Assembly: GCA_021793315.1 (NCBI GenBank)
Contig: JAJYSZ010000003.1
Span: 1-64,000 of the forward strand
From: Bacillota bacterium
GTDB lineage: Bacteria > Bacillota > Sulfobacillia > JAJZYS01 > JAJYTV01
Direction of reading: 5' to 3'
DNA length: 64,000 bases
A program made the position numbers and the translations under genes. Under the pieces are notes generated by a model. That model made no database searches and was not told the origin of the DNA. It saw only the letters and a program-made list of their open reading frames with translations. Below are positions 25,142-33,346 of the stretch, one piece after another. How positions within the stretch are numbered: the first letter of the stretch is position 1; each line of letters begins with the position of its first letter.

Positions 25142-25662
25142 TGTGGATGCCTCCTCGACCAGAGAATCCGCTCGAGACTCGGCGCCAACCGACGGGATGG
25201 CCGATCTTGGCGCCTCACCTACCGTGACCGCCTTGGGAGCGGTTCAAGGGTGCGGCCCGGGCCGCGTCCTCCGAATGCAGGATAGCAGTGCCGCGATTCT
25301 GTGAAACTGTGCACAAGGTCCAACGTCCAACTATCCAAGCGGTCATTCGCATATCGGATTAGACATCATCTTCGCTAAGCGCCTGCGCACGGTTTGGCAG
25401 GACGGCCCTTACGCTCAACGGCGGATGAACGGGCCGAGTCTGCCGTTTGGCCCAGTCCCATAGGCCGTATGAGGCGCGGCATCAGGCCGGGTTTTGCCGT
25501 TTATCGGGCATGGATCCCGTGCATGAAGGTCGGTCGCTGCTATGCGAGCCTGTAGGGATCCCCAGCACTATACCACATGCGTCCTATGCTGCTAGGGTCC
25601 GTGGGACCCAGGATCGGCATGTCCGAACGAGAAGTTATCGGGTTGCTTGGGGGGATGAGCCT
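25142..25662. other. Intergenic region upstream of M1
   Basis: It holds the M1 ribosome binding site, a possible minus-strand -10 TATCCT (25284..25279) and the dyad at 25300..25315. The rest to 25662 has no gene I can support. A short hairpin GGGTCC-GT-GGGACC near 25595 may belong to the leader of the small zinc-finger gene at 25663. Confidence 0.45.
25300..25315 (-). promoter_or_regulatory. 16-bp dyad, M1 copy (CRP/FNR-like operator candidate)
   Basis: TGTGAAACTGTGCACA, that is TGTGA-N6-GCACA. The same element occurs at 32235, 35944 and 38593, each upstream of a leftward locus gene. It sits about 16 bases before a possible -10 (TATCCT) on the minus strand, so TTTCAC could double as a -35. 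Confidence 0.7.
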
Positions 25663-25878
25663 TTGCAAGATCGCCACTGCTGCGCCACTTGCCAGCACAT
25701 CGCCGCGGAGCGGAGCGCTGGCGCGGTCGTCTTCCGTTGCCGCCGCCTCGGCTGGGAGACGCGACCTGGCTGGCGTTTTCGCTGCTGGCAGGAGCGACCT
25801 GCCGGGACACCGATGTCCAAGGTCGAGCATCCTTCCGCGTCTGGCGGCCCACCAACCGAGGATAGGGAAGGTCGGTAA
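25663..25878 (+). CDS. Small Cys-rich, zinc-finger-like protein
   Basis: A 71-residue protein that begins at TTG 25663, chosen because GGGGGGATGAG stands just upstream; the track frame from 25447 is longer. It has four to five cysteines in a zinc-ribbon-like layout, CCATCQHIA then FRCRRLGWETRPGWRFRCW. The ETRPxWRFxCW string looks conserved-protein-like rather than random. A Pro/Ser-rich tail follows. A strong terminator begins five bases after the stop, which supports a real gene. Function is unknown. Confidence 0.5.
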   Translation: MQDRHCCATCQHIAAERSAGAVVFRCRRLGWETRPGWRFRCWQERPAGTPMSKVEHPSASGGPPTEDREGR

Positions 25879-25882
25879 ACGA

Positions 25883-25922
25883 AGGCAACCCCCGGCAGGC
25901 GTGCCGGGGGTTGCCTTTTGGA
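25883..25922. terminator. Strong bidirectional terminator
   Basis: AAGGCAACCCCCGGCA pairs with TGCCGGGGGTTGCCTT, followed by TT on the plus strand. It separates the small zinc-finger gene from the converging permease gene. Confidence 0.85.
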
Positions 25923-25926
25923 ACTT

Positions 25927-27276
25927 CTAGGCCGCGACGCGTCGGCTGCCCGAGAAGGCCAGATACAGCCCGCCCGCCACGATCAGACCAAGGATCCACG
26001 AGATGTCCGCGCCGCCCAACGCTTTAGCGACCGGTCCCTCATAGAGCGTGGAGTTGATGAACGGGATCTCCACCAGGACTGCCAGCACAAACGTGCCGAG
26101 TGCCAGCCAGTTGCTGCCGCCATAGCCCTGGGGCCGGTAGAAGGCCTCGGGGTCGTAGTGGCCGTGGCGCACCAGATAGAAGTCGGTCAGGTTGATGGCC
26201 GTCCACGGCACGACGAGATAGGTGAGGAAGGTGATGAAGTTCGTCAGGTCGGTATTGAAGTTGCCCGCGGCGATGATGCCCAGGACGATGCCGACGACGG
26301 CGAACGCGATGATGAGCCCGATGCGCGCGCCTGACGGCGTGCGCTCGCGCGTGCCGAAGGTGCCTCCGATGGTGTCGATCGTCAGCATGCCGCCGTAGTT
26401 GTTCAGCACATTGGCGGCGATGATCCCCAGCAGGATGATGATCATCATCAGCCAGCCGAGGCCGCCGCTGAGCTGCTGGATGACGCCTACCGAGGAGAGC
26501 TTTTCATTGACCTCCGTCAGGACCGCTCCCAGGATCATCATCCAGACCGAGGCCACCACCGTGCCCCAGAAGGTGGTGTTGAACGTGGTGCCCACGCCGA
26601 TGTCCTTGGGAAGGTAGCGGGAGTAGTCGGAGACGTAAGGGGCGTAGGTGATCTGCCAAGTGACCGCAATGGTCACACCGAGCAGGAAGGTGCCCCAGTT
26701 GAAGCCCGACATCGCCCAGGCCGACGCCGGAACGTGCCCACCCAGGCCGACCGCGAAGGTGAACACGAGGAAGGCGACCAGGAAGATGAGCGAGAGGTAG
26801 CGCTGGTAGGCGTGAATCAGGTCGTAGCCGAAGATTGCCATCGCGGCCGTGATGGCGCCGAGCACGATCGTGCCCACGGCGACCGGCAACCCCGTCAGGC
26901 TCTGCAGCGCTTCGCCGCCGAGGGCCCCGCTCAGGGCGAAGAAGCCGAGGTACATCACAACGACGAGGACAAGCGGCAGAATAGCGCCGTAGAATCCGAA
27001 CTGTGCCCGGGACTGGATCATCTGCGGCACGCCGATGATGGGTCCCTGAGCGCTGTGGTAGGCCATGAAGACGGCGCCGACAAGGTTGCCTAGAATGATG
27101 GCGATGATCGACCAGATCAGAGGCAGGCCTATGAAGACGTAGGCCGCCCCCACCGCGATGGTGGTCAGCTGCATGTTTGCCGAGAACCAGAGCGTGAAGA
27201 GGTCGCGTGCCTTGCCGTGGCGCTCCCCCTGGGGTATCGGTTCCACCGCGTGCGTCTCAGCCTGCCAGACGGACAA
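25927..27276 (-). CDS. NCS1-family nucleobase permease
   Basis: A 449-residue, twelve-helix transporter of the nucleobase:cation symporter-1 family (cytosine, purine, allantoin or thiamine precursors). Family features seen are DLFTLWFSANMQLTT in helix 1, GVPQMIQSRAQFGFYGA after helix 3, and TYAPYVSDYSRYLPKD in the helix 6-7 region. The start is TTG 27276 with GGGAGG eight bases upstream. It is monocistronic and ends at a bidirectional terminator. No purine or thiamine enzyme is adjacent, so the substrate is open. Confidence 0.9.
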   Translation of the reverse strand: MSVWQAETHAVEPIPQGERHGKARDLFTLWFSANMQLTTIAVGAAYVFIGLPLIWSIIAIILGNLVGAVFMAYHSAQGPIIGVPQMIQSRAQFGFYGAILPLVLVVVMYLGFFALSGALGGEALQSLTGLPVAVGTIVLGAITAAMAIFGYDLIHAYQRYLSLIFLVAFLVFTFAVGLGGHVPASAWAMSGFNWGTFLLGVTIAVTWQITYAPYVSDYSRYLPKDIGVGTTFNTTFWGTVVASVWMMILGAVLTEVNEKLSSVGVIQQLSGGLGWLMMIIILLGIIAANVLNNYGGMLTIDTIGGTFGTRERTPSGARIGLIIAFAVVGIVLGIIAAGNFNTDLTNFITFLTYLVVPWTAINLTDFYLVRHGHYDPEAFYRPQGYGGSNWLALGTFVLAVLVEIPFINSTLYEGPVAKALGGADISWILGLIVAGGLYLAFSGSRRVAA

Positions 27277-27474
27277 TGCGCATGCCTCCCTTGGATGACG
27301 GTGGATCCCCCGCCCAAACCTCCCTTCGGGTGCCGCGCTTTCACATACGAACGTGGTGGTCTTTCGGCGCCGTCAACCCTCATACCTGCGCACTTGGGAT
27401 GGCCCGGGCACTGCGCTATACTACGATCGTCGGCAGCATCGGCGGCCGCTTTCGGCCACCAAGGAGGCGTCCGG

Positions 27475-27678
27475 GTGAACGTCAACATCGGCGGAACAGA
27501 GCGCGCGATCCGCACGACGTTCGGAGTCATCTTTGCCATCCTCGCGATCGTTCGGCTCGGGGGTACCGTCGGGGTCATCATTTTTGGCATCCTGGCGTTG
27601 ATCGCACTGGTCACCGGCATCTCCGGCACGTGCCCGCTCTACGCGGCATTCCACATCGACGCAGCCCACAAGGACTGA
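27475..27678 (+). CDS. DUF2892 small membrane protein
   Basis: A 67-residue protein starting at GTG 27475, fixed by AAGGAGG seven bases upstream (the track frame starts at 27217). The sequence VNIGGTERAIRTTFGVIF then two helices and GISGTCPLYAAFHI matches DUF2892 (YgaP C-terminal type), including the conserved CPLY. These membrane proteins often accompany rhodanese or sulfur-handling genes; the closest such neighbour is the thiol oxidoreductase converging from the right. A -10 TATACT lies at about 27417. Confidence 0.85.
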   Translation: MNVNIGGTERAIRTTFGVIFAILAIVRLGGTVGVIIFGILALIALVTGISGTCPLYAAFHIDAAHKD

Positions 27679-27713
27679 CCCCGCGTGGCGTCCCCACGTT
27701 CAGGGGGCGCGAC

Positions 27714-27752
27714 AAAAAAGAGCGGGCCCCCCGGCGGGGGGCCCGCTCTTTT
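27714..27752. terminator. Bidirectional terminator
   Basis: AAAAGAGCGGGCCCCCC pairs with GGGGGGCCCGCTCTTTT around GGC, with A and T runs on both sides. It serves the DUF2892 gene and the converging oxidoreductase gene. Confidence 0.92.
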
Positions 27753-27761
27753 GGCTTCTCC

Positions 27762-28394
27762 TCAGGCGCCGACGACAGCCTGGATCGCCTTCACGAGGTG
27801 ATCCTCGGGCACCGCGCCCTCCAGGTAGTGCCGTCCCTCGTTGATCACGGTCTTGGGGACCCCGCGCACGTTGTGCTTGCGGGTCAGGTCCCAGAATTCG
27901 TTGGCGTCGACCATCTCGGCCACGACATGCGGCGAGTACATTGCCATCTGGTGTGCCAGGCGTACAGCCCGGGGGCAGTATGGTCAGGTGGGGGTGGTGA
28001 ACACCTGCAGGTGGACATCCTCGGTCAGCGACTCGAGGTATCTCTTGGTCGCGTCGGAGAGTTCGATCTGGCCCTGCGACAGATCGATGATGTCCTGAAT
28101 CAGTACACCGAACTCGTGTCCCGCCGGGGCGCCGGTGAAGCGCGCGCGGGAGAGGCCCTCCGGTCCTTCGAGCAGGATCGACGGCAGCGACTCCTCCTCT
28201 AGACCGTACCGGCCGGCGTCAGCGACTTCAGCGCGCTGGTAGCTGAGCTTGGGGCTCAAGCCATCGAGTTCCGAGAGCAGCTGGTCGAGTTCCGACTTGC
28301 CTCCCTCGTCCACCAAGATCATCTTGATGGGGTCGCCGATCTGGGAGAACATCTCCTCGACCTGCTGCTTGACGTTTGCTGGCAGGATGGCCAA
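27762..28394 (-). CDS. Protein disulfide oxidoreductase with in-frame TGA (candidate selenoprotein)
   Basis: The two track ORFs 27984..28433 and 27762..27947 are one gene interrupted by a single TGA at 27986..27984. Read through, it encodes about 210 residues with the double thioredoxin fold of archaeal/bacterial PDO proteins. The second active site reads VFTTPT-(TGA)-PYCPRAVRLAH, where the family has TPTCPYCP, so TGA replaces exactly the first redox Cys. That is the classic sign of selenocysteine (UxxC). A fitting hairpin lies just downstream (27954..27977). The first fold has lost its CxxC. The start is TTG 28394 with AAGGAAGGTG six bases upstream. The alternative is a nonsense mutation or sequencing error. 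Confidence 0.72.
27954..27977 (-). promoter_or_regulatory. bSECIS-like hairpin after the in-frame TGA
   Basis: Six bases after the TGA, TGCC pairs with GGCA; a CCC bulge and GGGC/GCCT follow, closing a TGTAC loop. The loop G is 18 bases after the TGA, inside the distance range described for bacterial SECIS elements. Inner pairs include one G-U. Confidence 0.5.
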
Positions 28395-28485
28395 TGGCTG
28401 CACCTTCCTTTCGCTGCGGCCATGGCGTGACATGCTCCGCAGGGTTTCCGCAGGCCACGCCGCGTCCGGCGTTGGCGCTACACGT

Positions 28486-28519
28486 ATACCAGTATAGGTA
28501 TCCGGCAGTATCCGCGCAA
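28486..28519 (-). promoter_or_regulatory. Promoter of the oxidoreductase gene with ATAC-N8-GTAT operator
   Basis: TTGCGC (28519..28514), 17-bp spacer, TATACT (28496..28491). The palindrome ATACC-AGTATA-GGTAT (28486..28501) covers the -10 box. It matches operators of CsoR/CstR-type repressors in shape. A like palindrome covers the promoter region of the CsoR-family operon at 53761. Confidence 0.7.
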
Positions 28520-28565
28520 CCCCAGTTTGCCCAACTGCCGCCCGCTTCTTCGGCGAACTTGCGGC

Positions 28566-29510
28566 TCAGTCAGGCACCGGACGACCTGCGGCCGGCCCGC
28601 CTTTGACGCGCCAGAAGAGGAACGGCTTGGCCGCATCCGAGGTCCCAAGCTGCCCGTCTTCCGTCACCCAGAGGGCTGCCAGCTGCCCGCAGGCTTGCGC
28701 GATGCCCGTGGACCCGCGGAGGAAGAGCGTCTTGCTCCAGATTTCGGTCCAGGCAGGGTCGCGGCCGATGACCGTGACGGCGAGCAGCCCCTGCCCACCC
28801 GGACGTCCGGTGCGCGGATCGATTAGGTGATGGACGGTCTGGCCGTCGTGCTGCCAGCGGTGCCTCGCGATCGAGGAGGTACAGACTGCACCGCCCTCAG
28901 GCAGCTGCAGTGCCGCGATCAGGTCCTCCGGATTGCGTGGATCCTCGATTCCGACCTGCCAGCCGCGGCCTTGCGGGCCGTCGCCCGAGGCCAGGAGGTC
29001 GCCGCCGGCGTTGAGCAGGAAGTTCCCTGTCACATGTTGCGCAATGCGGGCTCCCCAGCGCACGCCGAGCCCTTTGCCGATGCCGCCGAGGTCGAGCGCA
29101 GCGAGTGTGCGCACCTCCAACTGCCGTGGCCGGCGAACGAGCCAGCCAGGGCTGGGATCCGACACAGGGGAACTGCCGCGCGGTGCCCCCACATAGCCGT
29201 ACTCCTCAAGGCGATCCAGGATGCGCGGGTCGAAGAGACCGGCCGTGCGTCGGTAGGCGCGCAGGGAGGTCGCAAGGGCTGTGTAGAGCCTTGGTGACAC
29301 CGTCGTCCACAGGCCGGCGCGCCCGTTCAGTCGCGCGAGTTCGGCCGTCGGGCGAAAACGCGACATCGCCTGTTCGCTGGTCTCGAAGTCCGCCGCAGCC
29401 GCCCTTGCGACGGCAAGAGCCATCGCTTCGCCCACCGCGGGCAGATGCAGGCTGACCGGCGAGTGCATGGCGTTCCACTGAAAGGAGCCGTCCGATCCTT
29501 TGGTGACCAA
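28566..29510 (-). CDS. apbE: ApbE-family FAD:protein FMN transferase
   Basis: A 314-residue enzyme that attaches FMN covalently to Thr or Ser of target flavoproteins (NqrB/C, RnfG, FMN-binding domain proteins). It shows LDLGGIGKGLGVRWG (about residue 145), GNFLLNAGGDLLASG (about 170) and VHHLIDPRTGRPGG (about 235), the three blocks of the family. No signal peptide or lipobox is visible, so it may act inside the cell. The start is TTG 29510; the internal ATG in NAMHSP is a weaker choice. No flavoprotein substrate gene is adjacent, although it lies just downstream of the PQ locus. Confidence 0.88.
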   Translation of the reverse strand: MVTKGSDGSFQWNAMHSPVSLHLPAVGEAMALAVARAAAADFETSEQAMSRFRPTAELARLNGRAGLWTTVSPRLYTALATSLRAYRRTAGLFDPRILDRLEEYGYVGAPRGSSPVSDPSPGWLVRRPRQLEVRTLAALDLGGIGKGLGVRWGARIAQHVTGNFLLNAGGDLLASGDGPQGRGWQVGIEDPRNPEDLIAALQLPEGGAVCTSSIARHRWQHDGQTVHHLIDPRTGRPGGQGLLAVTVIGRDPAWTEIWSKTLFLRGSTGIAQACGQLAALWVTEDGQLGTSDAAKPFLFWRVKGGPAAGRPVPD

Positions 29511-29687
29511 CGGTTCGTCGCCTCGTGCGGATCAAGGATGGGGGAGCGTCGCGCAGGTAACCGGCTTCAGCATCCTGCCGCGTGCGGTCGCGTACAAGGG
29601 CACGATGGGGCGTTACACGCGGGCTTGGGTTCCAAAATCGATCGGACCTCTGGACGTGAGATCGCACCGCGAGGCGGGAGCAAAGGA

Positions 29688-29726
29688 GAAGCGGGAAGGG
29701 CGCCAGGGCCCTACCCGCTTCCTTTT
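29688..29726. terminator. Terminator hairpin after Q'
   Basis: GAAGCGGG pairs with CCCGCTTC, extended by an inner GGGC/GCCC stem, with CTTTT on the plus-strand side. It separates Q' from apbE. Confidence 0.6.
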
Positions 29727-29742
29727 GGTCTGGTGACACCGG

Positions 29743-31182
29743 CTACTTCGTCACTCGGAGGACGATGTGGAAGGCTGGCAGCGTGTCGCCCGGGTGGTCC
29801 TGCGCGTAGGTGAGCTGGGGCATGCCATACCAGTTCGGCAGGATCGAGCTTCCTTGGTACGGCGACGGGTAGATGTCGATGAAGTGGTAGCCCGGGGTGC
29901 CGATGGCGGGGATGTGGATGTGGACGTCGCCGTGGCTGTTGAAGCCGCAGGCGTAGCCCATATAGGCGTTGTCGTAGTCGACGGCGTAGATGTTGTCGTA
30001 CTGCGTCCAGCCGACGCCGGTCAGGTGGACGATGACCATGCTGCCCACCTTGGCGGGGTTCGGCGAGACGTCGATGAGCTGCGGCATGATCCGGAAGTAG
30101 GCCGACCCCACCTTCTGGCTGCCCTGCATGAGGTCGATTTCGTGCGGCGGGCCGCCAAGGTCGTCCGGGACCGTGCCCTTCCAGGTGAAGCTGCCGCTGC
30201 CGTCCGTGGTGATGGTGGCCAGCTGGGTCTGCGCCGTCTGGTACATCGAATTTGTCACGCGATTGCCCGACATGGTGTTCCAGACCACGCGCAACTGGGT
30301 GTTGGCCGGGAGCCCCTGGCCCTGCAGGGTGAACGTGCTGCCCACCACGCCGGATGTCGGCGTCACCGTCAGGTTGGTGCCGGTGGGCACGTCGGTCGCC
30401 GGTTCAGGGTCGACGACGGTCGCAGGCGTTCCCTTGGTGACCTGCACGGTCCAGTAGTAGCGCGGCAGATAGGCGTAGGGGCCTTCCTGCTCGTTCAAGT
30501 ACGGTCCTTCCACGGCGCCAGCGCGCAGGGAGATCTGGTGGGTCCCCACACCCTCCGCCCGGACCGAGAAGGTCGCCGTGCCTTCGGTGGTGACGCCGGA
30601 GATGAAGCCCATGTAGTGGTTGTCGTAGAGCACGCCGTACTCGGCGCCTTCGGCTCCGTAGGCCAGCCCCTTGACGGTGACGTGGAAGAGATCGCCCTGC
30701 GGTACGGCGGTACTCGAGATGGTGGCGCCGATCGACTCGATCACGGACCCGACCGCGACGGCCATTCCACCTGCATCGGTCAGCTCGAAGTTGTGCATAC
30801 CTCCGAAGCCGTTCGGCACGGGGAACGAGCCTGAAGCGGTGCCGGTTGCCGACGTCTCCACCGTGCCGATCTGTTCGCTGCCGTAGGAGTACACGACCGG
30901 CTTCTCCGTGCTGGTCCCGAGGTCCGCGCCGTCGATGACCCAGTGGCCGGAGACGGTCTGCCAGTCGAGCTCGAGCGTCGTGCTGGCCGGCAGGCCGGTG
31001 GCGGTCCACTGAATCTGATCGCCGGGGTAGACGTAGGGGGTGAGGACGGTCAGTTGGCCCTGCGGTACGGACGTGGCTGCGTCATCCGCGAACGCCGGCA
31101 GGCTGAATCCGGCAAGGGCGACCGCGCCAAGGAGCGTTGCTGCCAGAGCGGGGAGGAGGCTGCCGTGCAGTGTCCTGGACAT
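29743..31182 (-). CDS. Exported Ig-like repeat protein Q' (paralogue of 33347..34798)
   Basis: A 479-residue secreted protein with a signal peptide ending at PAFADD. Family unknown. It is a chain of beta-sandwich segments of IPT/TIG-like look: QLTVLTPYVYPGDQIQWTAT near residue 40 and NLTVTPTSGVVGSTFTLQGQ near residue 265 mark two repeats. The C-terminal part has YAVDYDNAYMGYACGF and a His-bearing stretch ending GYHFIDIYPSPY. These strings are shared almost word for word with Q. The gene begins three bases after the stop of P', with little ribosome binding site, so translation is probably coupled. It likely stands on the outer face of the membrane. Confidence 0.8.
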   Translation of the reverse strand: MSRTLHGSLLPALAATLLGAVALAGFSLPAFADDAATSVPQGQLTVLTPYVYPGDQIQWTATGLPASTTLELDWQTVSGHWVIDGADLGTSTEKPVVYSYGSEQIGTVETSATGTASGSFPVPNGFGGMHNFELTDAGGMAVAVGSVIESIGATISSTAVPQGDLFHVTVKGLAYGAEGAEYGVLYDNHYMGFISGVTTEGTATFSVRAEGVGTHQISLRAGAVEGPYLNEQEGPYAYLPRYYWTVQVTKGTPATVVDPEPATDVPTGTNLTVTPTSGVVGSTFTLQGQGLPANTQLRVVWNTMSGNRVTNSMYQTAQTQLATITTDGSGSFTWKGTVPDDLGGPPHEIDLMQGSQKVGSAYFRIMPQLIDVSPNPAKVGSMVIVHLTGVGWTQYDNIYAVDYDNAYMGYACGFNSHGDVHIHIPAIGTPGYHFIDIYPSPYQGSSILPNWYGMPQLTYAQDHPGDTLPAFHIVLRVTK

Positions 31183-31185
31183 GGC

Positions 31186-31998
31186 TTACTGCAGTTGGAA
31201 CGCGAGCGAGGTGCCGGTGCCGGTGTTCGGCGGCGCCACCTTGTCTTGGGCGTTGACCTGGACGACGTAGAGACCAGCCTTGAGCCCTGACATCGACACG
31301 TTGCCCAGCCAGGCCTTCTTGGCCGCGTTGTAGCGCAGCGGGACGCTCCGGGCGACGATCTGCTGGCCCTTGGCGTTGATGTTGCCCTCGAGGCCGATGT
31401 TAGCCGTGACCTTGCCGGCGGTCATCGGCGACAGGGTGGTCTTGCCCTTCGCGACCAGGGCAAGGTTGACGCCCGCGGTGATCGGCAAGGACTTCACGGT
31501 CTTGCCGACGACGGTGGCGGACTTCGCGGCGTTGCCCACCTTGACGTTCACCGCGTAGCTGGCGGGGACGATCATCAGTTCGGACGGTGCGACCATGAAC
31601 TGCGGCTGGAAGCCGCCGCTGAGGCTGCCGTCCGTCGCGGTGACCGACCACTGGATCGTGCCGGTCGGTGTGTTGAGACCCTCGTGCCAGGCCGCCGTGA
31701 AGAAGCCGTCGTCCGTGTTGTAGATGGCGGGGTACGTCTTGCCGCCCTTCACGTAGACGGTCACTTTGGCGCTCTTGTCCTGTTTCCCGTCCTTGAGCAC
31801 GTTGATGCGCCAGACGACGACGTCGACCCCGCGGTGGAACACATTTGTCTGCAGGCAGCCGACGTTTGTGACGGTGTCGGCGTAGACCATGAGACCGTCA
31901 TTGGTCGATGCGGCAAATGCGGGGGAAGCCGTCGCGGCCAGCATGGTCGCTGCACCAGCCAAGCCTACCAAAGCGGCAAGGTTCCTGCGAAGTGACAT
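31186..31998 (-). CDS. Exported protein P' (paralogue of 34800..35609)
   Basis: A 270-residue secreted protein with a signal peptide cut near SPAFAAS. I do not recognise the family. After the signal it reads GLMVYADTVTNVGCLQTNVFHRGVD, with one Cys and one His shared with P, then beta-rich segments such as FMVAPSELMIVPASY and a closing APPNTGTGTSLAFQLQ. AAGGAGGG sets ATG 31998; the track start at 32124 is too long. The upstream 16-bp dyad is at 32235. P' and Q' form one transcript. Confidence 0.8.
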   Translation of the reverse strand: MSLRRNLAALVGLAGAATMLAATASPAFAASTNDGLMVYADTVTNVGCLQTNVFHRGVDVVVWRINVLKDGKQDKSAKVTVYVKGGKTYPAIYNTDDGFFTAAWHEGLNTPTGTIQWSVTATDGSLSGGFQPQFMVAPSELMIVPASYAVNVKVGNAAKSATVVGKTVKSLPITAGVNLALVAKGKTTLSPMTAGKVTANIGLEGNINAKGQQIVARSVPLRYNAAKKAWLGNVSMSGLKAGLYVVQVNAQDKVAPPNTGTGTSLAFQLQ

Positions 31999-32234
31999 CT
32001 CTCGAACCCTCCTTGCACTGTCAGGACGGCGGTGCTGTGCACAGGTTCCGGCGGGTACACCTTGCCTTTGGGGGCCTGCGCAGGGGCGGGCGGGTATTCG
32101 GCGCCGGGCGGGGGAGCGCGCCACGCTGCCGAAACACGGAAGAATCCGCAGCCACCTCCGGGGCTCGAAGTTGAGGCGCCGCTACACCCTTGGATCACCG
32201 CACCATCCCATGAACATCTCACCGCTGCGCGGGT

Positions 32235-32250
32235 TGTGAAACAATGCACA
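32235..32250 (-). promoter_or_regulatory. 16-bp dyad, P'-Q' copy
   Basis: TGTGAAACAATGCACA, identical in 15 of 16 positions to the copy at 35944. On the minus strand TTTCACA is followed 16 bases later by GATGTT, the same spacing as at 35944. Confidence 0.72.
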
Positions 32251-32501
32251 TGTGGACGCACTAGAGCGTTTCAAGAGGCCGGGAAAGGTCGGCGCATGGA
32301 AACAGGTGGCATGCCCCATGCAGACGCACCGCCGGCAGGGCGACCCTGCCGCCAAGAGACCGCGACAGGGGTCGTCCGGCCGCCGCCGACGAACGGCGTG
32401 GCCATCAGGCCTTGGGAACTGCGAGCAGGGGACAGCTCTCGTGGCCCGTCGCCTGCCAGGTGGGGGACTTCTCCCGCCTCGCAGATGTGCCGCTGCAGCA
32501 G

Positions 32502-32532
32502 GCAAGCGCACCTCCCGAGGAGATGCGCTTGC
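32502..32532 (-). terminator. Hairpin after the M'-s' pseudogene
   Basis: GCAAGCGCA pairs with TGCGCTTGC, with an inner CTC/GAG; it lies 44 bases past the pseudogene stop. No T run, so a weak terminator at best. Confidence 0.45.
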
Positions 32533-32575
32533 GTCTTCGCTTGTCGCCAGGGCCACCTGAATGCGGATCAGCCAA

Positions 32576-33241
32576 CTAGCCTGACGCACCGCTGCTGGCG
32601 TGCACGGCGGGCTTGACCGAACCGCGCACGAGCATGTAGCCGCGACGCAGGTGGAAGCCCTTCGGCAGGGCACAGATCTGGGCTGCGGTGTAGCCGGCAT
32701 TGGCTGGCTCGACCCCGACCAGCTTGCACCCGTTGAGCCATGGGGCCTTCAGCTGTTCGCCAGCGACCTTGCCGCCGGCGGACAGTAGCCGCGTCTCCTT
32801 GACCTTGGCGGCGCCGACCACGCGGTATTTGCCCGCCGGCGCAATGGCGAAGGTCAAGGTGATGAGGATCTCGTCCAGGAAGAACAACGAGAGGATCCGC
32901 AGCCAGAGAAGGAACGTGTCGCCGATGCTGTGATCGAAGATGCCGCTGAAGAGCCCGGCACCCAGCGTGCCCCAGAGCACCAGGTTGTGAGCCGTGCGGC
33001 TCTTGTGGCCGGCCCCGAAGACGTCCATCGCAATAAGTCCCACCATACCGATCAGGAGACCGTGCAGGTACATCGCGTGGGCGTAATCGGGCGCCATGCC
33101 CTGGTGCTGGTCGAAGAACGGCGTCGCCACGAAGGCGCTGCCGAGCGCCAGCAGCGTCAGCCAGACGAGCATGGCCACGATGACGCGCTGTTCGGGCGAT
33201 CAGAGCGTTTTTCCGGGACTCTTCTCGCCGTGATCCCACAT
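32576..33241 (-). pseudogene. M'-s' fusion remnant with a nonsense codon
   Basis: Read from ATG 33241, the first half matches the N terminus of M: SPEQRVIVAMLVWLTLLALG, then YLHGLLIGMVG, up to LDEILITLTFA. The frame then jumps into the C-terminal half of the small exported protein s (GCKLVGVEPANAGYTAAQ to SVKPAVHASSGASG). So a deletion joined an M copy to an s copy. The conserved Trp of WSPEK is TGA (33202..33200), and two- to three-residue losses occur in GMVGLIAMD and LFSGIFD. Unlike the four intact units it has no 16-bp dyad upstream. ATG 33178 could still start a 200-residue product. Confidence 0.85.
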
Positions 33242-33276
33242 GGACGCTCCGCCTTAGACGGGGGGGTGCCCCGGAT

Positions 33277-33322
33277 GGGGAGAAGCGGAAGTCCAGCCTT
33301 GGCCGTACTCCCGCTTCTCCCG
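33277..33322 (-). terminator. Terminator hairpin after Q
   Basis: GGGAGAAGCGG pairs with CCGCTTCTCCC around a long loop, just past the stop of Q at 33347 and before the pseudogene. Confidence 0.6.
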
Positions 33323-33346
33323 GAGTGCCTGCGAATGCGGGGCCGC

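Larger units (their letters stand above)
31999..32575. other. Intergenic region upstream of P'-Q'
   Basis: It contains the dyad at 32235, a possible leader of about 215 bases to the P' start, and the hairpin at 32502. ORFs here lack ribosome binding sites and have shadow-like composition. Confidence 0.45.

Noticed and set aside
33200-33202. TGA in M' as a second selenocysteine codon
   Set aside because: Both intact paralogues have Trp (WSPEK) here, not Cys, so it is a nonsense change, not Sec.
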